This document shows, piece by piece, positions 56,058-64,000 of a stretch of 64,000 nt of DNA. The stretch spans positions 310,001 to 374,000 of the forward strand of contig JAJQZP010000428.1 of assembly GCA_025403435.1 (NCBI GenBank), in the 5' to 3' direction. The position numbers and the translations under genes were made by a program. Origin of the DNA: Artocarpus heterophyllus. Taxonomy: Eukaryota; Streptophyta; Magnoliopsida; Rosales; Moraceae. Under the pieces are notes generated by a model. It searched no databases and was not told the DNA's origin. It saw only the letters and a list, made by a program, of their open reading frames with translations. Position 1 is the stretch's first letter, and every line of letters starts with the position of its first letter.

Positions 56058-59000
56058 ATGTCTAAAAATGCTTTATCATTGATACTTGACAAAAACCTAT
56101 TAACTGATGAGAATTATAATGATTGGAAACGAAACCTGGATATCGTCCTGTCCTTTGAGAAACTGAAATATGTTCTAACAACTCCTTGTCCTCCCGAGCC
56201 TACAGGAGACTCATCTAATGAGCAATTCCAAGCGTATGACCGCTAGAAAGATGCTAATAATTAGGCCCGCTGCTATGTTATGGCTAGCATGAATAATGTG
56301 CTGTAGGCTCAACATCAAGATTATGAGACTGTAAAACAGATCTTAGATAATCTTGAGGATATATTTGGAGGCCAGGCTATAACAAAGAGGCAAAGGGCGC
56401 TTCGAAAACTCTTAAACTATAGACAGAGGCTGGGGACATCTGTAAAGGAGCACATGATGTTGGTCATGGGTTACCTTGCTGAGGCTCAAACCAATGGAGC
56501 CAACATCGATACTGAAACTCAGATGACTATGGTCTTTGAGACTCTGTCTAAGGAATTTATTCCATTTAAAGCTACATTAAATTTGAACAATAGACGAGAT
56601 ATAACCTTAACAGAACTAATGAAACAGTTACAAGAGTTTGAACTGCTGATCAGGGAGTCTCCTGCGGGTGGTGAGGCCAACATGGTAGCTGCTTCTGGTT
56701 CCAATCCTAACTCTGGGAATGGAAAGAAGCAACGAGCCAAGAATGGGAAGTCTTCTGTTCCTGCTAACACCAAGAGCAAGAAGAAGAAGAAGAAGAACCC
56801 AAAGAAGCTTAAGTGTTTCTTCTGTGGAAAGGTCGAGCATATTAAGAAGCATTGCAATGACTTTCTTTTCAAAGGAGGTAGGTGTGATCTTCTGTATTTA
56901 GAAACTTGTTTGGTTGAGGAATCCAATGACATCTGGGTCATAGATTCTAATGCAACTAATCATTTTTGTGTTTCTCTGCAGGGGTTCAAAGAAAAGAGAA
57001 GTCTGCTGCATGAAGACTTTATGCTTCGGATGGGCGATGGATCCTTGGTCTCAATGGAAGCAGTGGGAGACGTCCATCTTTATTTTGATAATTATAGGAA
57101 TTTATTTTTGCAAGATTGATTTTTTGTTCCTAAATTTAAAAGGAATTTAATTTTTGTAGCTTGTTTATTTAAAGACTCCTATTTGGTTTCTTTTAATGAT
57201 AAAGTGGTGATTCGTAAAAACAAATCTTTTATCTGTTCTGGATGGATGCAAAATAATCTATATTTTATCAAACATAAGATGGACTTATTGCTTAATGCTG
57301 AGATAAAAATAATAACTCTAAAAGACTTAAAACTTCTCACTCTTATAAGACTTATCTTTGGCATTTGCGCCTTGGTCACATTAACCTGAATAGGATTCAA
57401 ATGTTGGTAAGGGATGGACCTTTAAGTCACTTAAAGGTGGAATCTATACCTCAATGTGAATCTTGTTTGGAGGGTAAAATGATCAAAAGACCATTCGGGT
57501 CTAAAGGCACTAGGGCCGAAGGGGTTCTAAAACTTGTGCATAGTGATGTTTGCGGACCGATGAACATCCAGGCATGAGTAGGGTATGAGTACTTCGTCAC
57601 TTTTATTGATGATCACTTAAGGTATGGGTATGTTTACCTGATGCACCACAAAAGCGAAACTTATGACAAGTTTAGGGAGTTTCAGGATGAAGTGAAAAAG
57701 CAATTGGGTAAACCCATAAAGGCACTTCGATCCGATCGAGGTAGAGAATACCTTTCTGATGAGTTCTTGGGACACTTGTTAGAGAATGGGATTTTATCCC
57801 ATATGACTGCGCCGTTCACTCCGCAGCAGAATGGCATAGCGGAGAGAAGAAATAAGACTTTGTTGGACATGATTAGGTCCATGATGAGTTATTCATCATT
57901 ACATTTATCCTTTTGGGGATATGCACTACAAACTGCATGTTATCTTTTGAAAAATGTGCCTTCAAAATCGGTCCCTAAAACTCCTTACGAGTTGTGGACA
58001 AGAAGGAAGACATCCTTAAATCATATTCGCATATGGGGATGTCCGGCTCATGTCCTGTTTAAGGATCCAAATAAGTTGGAAGCACGTTCAAAAGTTTGCG
58101 TGTTTGTAGGATATCCAAAAGGGACTAAAGGGGGTTATTTTTATAACCCGAAGGAAAATAAAGTCGTGGTTTCTGCTAATGCAACTTTCCTTGAGGAGAG
58201 TTACATGGACGACTTTAAACCTTGAAGCAAAGTGGTGCTTGAGGAGTTAAGGAGTGATCATATCACTTCATAGCTTCTGAATGAAACCGTTTCGATCAGT
58301 GTAAAAAAACCATACAAACTTGAACAACAATCTCATGGGCTTCGGCGTAGTGGGAGGATCGGGCGTTAACCTAAAAGGTATATGTTCAATGGGGAAGTCT
58401 TATTGGCTGAACTGGATGAACATGACAGGGATCCTTATACTTACGCAGAAGCTATGGAGGATGTTGATTCAAAACTCTGGACAGAGGCCATGATCGTAGA
58501 GATGAAGTCTATAGAGACTAATCATGTATGGGAGCTTGTGGATCTTCCTGAAGGGGTAAAACCCATAGGGTGTAAATGGATCTATAAGAGGAAAAGAGGA
58601 GTGGATGGAAAGGTCGAAACCTTTAAGGCTAGACTAGTAGCTAAGGGTTATACGCAAAAGGAAGGAATCGATTATGAGGAAACCTTTTCGCCTGTAGCCA
58701 TGCTTAAGTCCCTCCGGATTCTCATATCCATATCTGTCGCTCTTGACTACAAGATTTGGCATATGGATGTCAAGACGGCTTTTCTAAATGGCTATCTTGA
58801 TGAATCCATTTATATGGAACAGCCAGGCAGGTTCAAGGTCACAGGTCAAGAAGGTAAGTTTGTAAGCTGCTAAAGTCAATTTATGGACTTAAGCAGGCTT
58901 CTCATTCTTGGAACATAAGATTTGATCAGGTGATCAAGACTTATGGGTTCTCACAAAATGTTGATGAACCATGTGTTTACAAACATATTAAGGATGAGAA

Positions 59001-59985
59001 GGTGATTTTTCTACTGCTCTATATAGATGACATTATGCTAATTGGCAATGACATTGGGGCATTGTCATCGGTCAAATTATGGTTGACTAAGCAGTTTGAC
59101 ATGAAAGACTTGAGTGAGGCTAATTTTGTGCTCGGTATCTAGATCTTTTAGGATAGGAAGAACAAAATGATAGCTTTGTCACAGGCTAGTTACATAGATA
59201 AAATTCTCAGGAGATTTGCTATGCTGGATTCCAAGAAAGGTGGGCAACCATCTAGGTCTGGAATTACTCTTTCTAAGAAATACTTTCTAAAGTCTTATGA
59301 AGAAAGTAAATACATGAAGAAGGTGCCTTATGCTTCAGCAGTGGGTAGTCTCATGTATGCCATGCATTGCACACAACCGAATATTAGCTATGCGGTTGGG
59401 ATTGTAAGTCGATTTCAGGCGGATCCAAGACCGAACTATTGGGTTGCGGTAAAGCATATTTTCAAGTACCTGAGAAGGACTCGAGGGTATATGCTTGTAT
59501 ATTCGGGCGAGGACTTGACTCCTTTAGGATATACTGACTCGGATTTTCAATCCTGTCTAGATTCTAGGAAATCGACTTCGGGGTTTGTGTTTACTCTGGG
59601 CGGTGGTGCCATCAGTTGGAGAAGTGCGAAGCAAGATTGTACTTCAGATTCAACGATGGAGGCCGAGTATGTGGCAGCTAGTGATGCTTCGAAAGAAGTA
59701 GTGTGGCTCTGCAAGTTCATTGGGGATCTTGAGGTAGTTCCTAGTATGGATAAGGCGGTATCACTGTACTGTGATAACAGTGTGGCGATAGCTAATGCTA
59801 AGGAAACAAGATTTCACAAGAAGAGTAAGCATATTGATCAGAAGTATCATGTGATAAAGGACTTCATTGAGGGCGAGCATGTCACGGTGTGCAAGATCGC
59901 GTCAGAGGACAATTTAGCTGATCCATTTACAAAGACACTTACTAGGAGAGTCTTTGAGAGGCATGTGGAAGCTATGGGGACGTGA
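56058..59985 (+). pseudogene. Copia gag-pol, multiply broken
   Basis: Starts MSKNALSLIL at 56058. The gag part has stops at 56244 and shortly after (Trp/Gln-type codons), then continues open at 56454 with a zinc knuckle CFFCGKVEHIKKHC; protease start WVIDSNATNHFC (canonical Asp-Ser-Gly reads DSN); a stop at 57117; a frameshift before the pre-integrase motif LWHLRLGHINLNRI; integrase with [12 protein letters not shown] and [13 protein letters not shown]; stops near 57575 and 58223-58370; RT with MDVKTAFLNG; a frameshift near 58865; YIDDIMLIGND; RNase H ending AEYVAASDASKE, DNSVAI and DPFTKTL. Normal elements encode one polyprotein of about 1300-1400 residues. Confidence 0.88.
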
Positions 59986-60042
59986 GATTTGTCATATTTA
60001 CTCACTTAGTGCAAGTGAGAGATTGTTAGACATGTATGCCCT

Positions 60043-62395
60043 TGTGACACCCGTTATTCTCCTAACGGGTATTGAGGTAATTAAATTAATTTTTAATGTA
60101 TAAAAAAAAATTGCTTCATTTAAATTTATTTTATAATATTTATTTTTATCTATTTTTAAGTTTTTTAAAATTCTCCTATATTTATTTAGTATGATTACTA
60201 AAAAGCCTTAGAACTTCTAATAAATCTCAAAAATGTCATATTGGCATTATGTGTGTTAAAGTCTTTAGATGAGACATAAGGATATATTTTCCAACTACTC
60301 TTGACCCTCATTTTCTTTATTTCCTCCGTGACATGCTTCAACATGTCTCCTCTATAATTGTTTCTATCACTTCTCTTCAAAGACTTCATCTTTTCTTCCT
60401 TTCTCTTCCACGGTTCCCACACTCTTCTTCTTATTTCTTTGCTGAAGCAAAATACTTAGAGAACTTCTTCAAGGCAGCCATAAAAATCAGCCACGATCAC
60501 CTCCATTTGAGCAAGAATTTCAGTCATACCGAACTAAAGGAACCTGTTTTGAAGCCATTTCAAGCTTCCAACTAACCATAATCCGAGGTTAGAATCTTAT
60601 GAACAAATTTAGTCTTTCATTTATAAATTTTCTTTTATACTAAAAGATTATTCAAATTTGCGTTCTTAAACCTAAGTATATGTTTGTTGCTATTTTGGAG
60701 AATATGTATGAAGTCTAAGTGTATATGCCCTAGACAGAAAATTTATATTGTTAAACTTTGTAATACCTCTATGGGCAGTGGTTATTTCTTGAAATTCTAA
60801 GATTAAATTAAAATGAATTTTATGAATTGGTTTGCATATTTAAAAAGTAGCATCCTAGGCTTTCTAACGAGCTATCATAAACCTAAATCGGAGTTGTATT
60901 TTATTTTCTAAGAATTATTCAATTTTTGTATTGGAAACTAGTAAATCTGCCAGTTTATTATGGTATACCAACTACTAACCTGAACCAAGAACCCATCTTT
61001 GCTCACCACCTAATTCTTTAATGTCTTGCAACCTTTCCAATATTATCCTAAGTGATTGATGAATCTTATTAGGGACTAAAACATATAGATTACTTGTTCA
61101 CATTTTATATTGTGTTAAGACAAAAATTGTTTACTGTGGTATTCAAAAGAGATTTATATAAAAGCTTTAATGGCATACTAGTAAGATAGGTTTACACATG
61201 ATTTATTTATGAATGTAGTTGTATGTTGTGCTTTAGTTTTAATTGTCCTTATGCACGCCTTAGGATCAAAGGAGTATGGAGCTAACGTTAATTGATTCCA
61301 AGATTAAAAGATTGTTGATAAGCTTGAAAGGTAGGGATTCTATTACTCATCTTTTGTGAGGTTTTTATAGAATTAAAATTGATTGTTTTGCCGCAATATA
61401 TATATATCTATGTTGAATTGATATTATATGATTATCACATATGAAACTATGACATGGACTCGTCTTGTATTGTACGGCGAGGAACATAATGAATTGACAC
61501 ATGTTATAAATTGAGAAGCATGGTTAGGAAAACTAACTCTATTGATAATGATTCAATATAGAGAAATTGTGAGACATGAAGAGGGCGACGGTTACGTCCT
61601 TGGGCATGAATACCCTAAAAGGTAAAATAGGGGGAAGGCGATGACGCTTCCTTGGGTTGAAAGTCCCAGAACACACTGTACAAGAATCGATTTGGTGAGG
61701 ACTCGGGGCTTGATGTCCCCTCACCGGAACACCCTTGGAATGTTTATAGGGTGATCAAGTGCGCCCATTTGGGTTTCGATGAGTTGAGTGATACTCAATT
61801 TAACATGGATACCTAGGAACAATGATGATTGGTAATATTTGTATAAATGTGTAATTATGACACTTGGTAATGATTAACTACGGTATCCATAAGATGTGAT
61901 CATAATAAACCTCATAATCTAAAATATGATGTGACTTACTAACCATGCAGATTTTAATGTGGTAATGATAGAGGTGAGTAATGGCTTTCTCTACTGAGCA
62001 TAGTGTCGCTCATTCCCTTATGTTTATATCTTTTCAGGACTCACTAAGTGTGAGGTGGCTACGAGAAATATAGTTGAGGAAGTGATGTAGCTATATTACA
62101 TTAGGACTGCTTCAATTGTTGAGAATGTTCTTCATGATAATGTAAGCATCAATTGTTACTTTCTGTGACTGTATTACAATGTGTTGAGGGTTAAAATGAT
62201 GATGACAACAGTTTATATTATTAAATTTAAGGTGCTACATTAAAACTGTGGTTTATTTGTCGTTTATATTTTTATTTTTGAGTTGAGAGTTTTCATTTAA
62301 GTCCCGGGCAAATTTTATTTTTAAGGTTTTACTTTTATTATTTATTTTTATTTTATCTCATTAAAAACTGTTAACCCCCATATAGGGGCGTTACA
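60043..62395 (+). repeat. 5' LTR of copy C (full-length form)
   Basis: Contains both the approximately 385-bp segment missing from copy A and the 189-bp segment (between GTTTATAT repeats at 62022 and 62211) missing from copy B. It is therefore the best reference LTR. Candidate TATA box TATATAAAAG at 61155-61164. Confidence 0.9.
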
Positions 62396-62402
62396 GAATT
62401 TT

Positions 62403-62415
62403 TGGTATCAGAGCC
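62403..62415 (+). other. Primer binding site, initiator Met-tRNA (copy C)
   Basis: TGGTATCAGAGCC, 7 bases after the LTR end, as in the other copies. Confidence 0.92.
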
Positions 62416-63853
62416 TAGGTTCGGTTAACCTAGGGAGTGTAGCACCACTTTAAAAAAATATATTTTTGAGATGGTTTTGAAGCTGAATTTTCATTGTCAT
62501 CATCAAAATGAACCTTCACATTGATTTATACAGTTTAGAAGGATGTAACATGGAAAGGCCATAGAATGAAAATACTAATGGTTATATGAGTACAATAATT
62601 ATATAGAAGGAAAGTATTAATAGTTATGAGGGAATGATAATTATATGAAATGAGTTTATAAGTAGAATGCTTATGAGAGATTCGTATAATATTAGGATCT
62701 ATAAGCATATTTAATTCGTATAAACGATGAGAAATTCGTGTAGATACGAGGATTTAAGAGCCTTTTGTCTCGTGAAAAACAATGAGAAATATAAGGCTTG
62801 ATTTATTGATTTTAAAGTTTGACATAGATATGCCAAATTTTTCGTAATTGATTCAAACCTAAGTAATGATTATGTGTGGATTCGATGGAACACATAAGTG
62901 TCAATATCTTTTCTTAAAAGTTCTATTTATTTGAGGAATATGATATAAGTTGGGAATCATGGTATTGAATCTTGAGAGAGATAAATGTTAGACTTTTGGT
63001 CTGTTGAGACTGTGTAAAGTCTAGAATGCATGAATCTCAAAATTGGAATATTTCGTTACGTACATTGTATTTAAGTGTATCAGTGAATCTTTTGGTTACC
63101 CAAGATTTTGTTATATGAGGAAATTCGATATTGTATAAGTAGAATTGTGGAGATTGTAGATGTTCCTAAGTAGTAACATCTAGTGTCTTTGTTCATTGAT
63201 ATGGTCTACGTTGAAAGACGTAAATCGTATTGATTTCAAGGTTAGTCACATTCTAAACCCTTGGTAGTAATGATGATGAATCCATTGATAGATGTTGAGT
63301 ATTAGGAATAACATATGGGTGTATGTATTGTTCAATAAGGTTTTGATTAAAACAAAATTATTTGAGTTGCTGGATCATTCAAGAAGATCCTTGTTGTCGT
63401 TAAATTAGATTTGTTGTTTATAGTTAACTTTATCTATAGTGGGCTTTGAATTGGGTTTAAGATTTATACAAATTGGTTTTCAATTTTATGTTTGTTATTT
63501 AACTCGTTCTAAATGTGTTAAGGCCCGAAACAACCTGACCATTTTCAACTTAGAACATTTGGGCCTAGTTCAAATCTTAAATCAGTTTGATTCACACTGT
63601 CTCTCCCACGTGGTCTCTATACGTGTCATATACAGTGGTTTAATTATTGTTTACATATACGTTTACTGTGCATAAGAGCTTATTTCTCCGAGTTCACTTT
63701 TTCTCTCTTAATTTGTTATTTTCTCTCTAAATCGCAAATCCTCTTCTTTCTCATTAAAAATTCTTCTTTTCCTCTAAAAGAAGAAGGAATTCTAGGATTC
63801 TACAATTTACTATCTTAATTTTTCCTTTCTATTTACTCTTCTTTCATCTCATC

Positions 63854-64000
63854 ATGGACCCAAAGTACCAACATCTGAGAAAGTATTTCCCATCACTCTC
63901 CCAAAAGATTCTCAGAAAGAAATACAAGGCTAGAATTACTCGGTTGTGGATTCTTATGCGTTTTGGTATCCCTTGTGATGTGAGAATGTTGATAGAGGGG
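63854..64000 (+). CDS. CRP-like gene, 5' part (copy C), cut by window end
   Basis: ATG at 63854. The 49 codons visible are open and nearly identical to copy B (5298 onward) over the N-terminal hydrophobic segment. The basic block and zinc finger lie beyond the window, so integrity cannot be judged. Confidence 0.7.
   Translation, partial: MDPKYQHLRKYFPSLSQKILRKKYKARITRLWILMRFGIPCDVRMLIEG

Larger units (their letters stand above)
52315..60042 (+). mobile_element. Degenerate Ty1/copia retrotransposon, 3' LTR interrupted by copy C
   Basis: 5' LTR 52315-54358 (start mutated to TATTAGACATG, end ...TTCCAACA), Met-tRNA primer binding site 54361-54373, long leader, gag-pol in the order gag, protease, integrase, RT, RNase H (56058-59985), a GTGAGAGA purine tract before TGTTAGACATG at 60024, and only 19 bases of the 3' LTR before copy C intervenes. 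Integrase before RT identifies Ty1/copia. Stops and frameshifts show it is inactive. Confidence 0.9.
60043..64000 (+). mobile_element. LOG/CRP retroelement copy C (5' part; continues beyond window)
   Basis: Inserted in the Copia 3' LTR after GCCCT (60038-60042). It has the longest LTR of the family (60043-62395, 2353 bp), the same primer binding site (62403-62415), leader and the start of the CRP-like gene at 63854. The rest, presumably with the LOG-like gene, lies outside. A small deletion near 63374 in the leader distinguishes it from copies A and B. Confidence 0.9.

Overview
The window is dicot plant nuclear DNA. It holds intron-containing eukaryotic genes (an Acinus homologue, RNA polymerase subunit RPB8, a dead RPL30 copy) with GT-AG introns, a telo-box promoter motif, MITEs and nested LTR retrotransposons primed by plant tRNAs. 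I cannot name the species.

The most unusual content is a family of non-autonomous LTR retrotransposons at 1-15877 and 60043-64000. Each copy has about 2-2.35 kb LTRs, an initiator-Met-tRNA primer binding site and, where visible, a Tekay/Del-like polypurine tract, but no gag or pol. The internal region carries two unrelated intronless genes: (i) a 173-aa cysteine-rich basic protein whose pattern resembles the carlavirus nucleic-acid-binding protein family, and (ii) a 229-aa LOG-like protein (cytokinin riboside 5'-monophosphate phosphoribohydrolase fold). Copy A is on the minus strand and runs off the left window edge. Copy B (1639-10237, plus strand) is complete and inserted into copy A with a perfect 5-bp target duplication (ATATT). 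Copy C (60043 to the window end, plus strand) is inserted into the 3' LTR of a Copia element.

Layout: 1-15877 self-nested copies A and B; 15878-21290 host intergenic DNA with a decayed, intron-bearing RPL30 pseudogene (17027-18953), MITEs and a SINE-like element; 21676-25132 the Acinus homologue (four coding exons, minus strand); 26758-28614 a decayed Tat-lineage Ty3/gypsy remnant with a hAT-like insertion; 28615-43905 a Tekay-like chromovirus, broken and rearranged, itself interrupted by a younger Tat element (32111-40893) that lacks protease and reverse transcriptase but keeps gag, RNase H-integrase and an antisense accessory gene; 44026-45109 a BTB/POZ gene relic split by a hAT MITE; 47142-49946 RPB8 (four exons, minus strand); 52315-60042 a degenerate Ty1/copia element; 60043-64000 copy C.

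The host genes act in basic expression (exon-junction/ASAP splicing complex, RNA polymerase, ribosome) and show no sign of working as a cluster. The two cargo genes of the LTR element always travel together; whether they act together on host cell growth is a hypothesis only. A separate pattern is a GTTCGGC-N2-GCCGAAC quasi-palindrome that recurs in clusters in the LTRs or leaders of two unrelated retrotransposon superfamilies.
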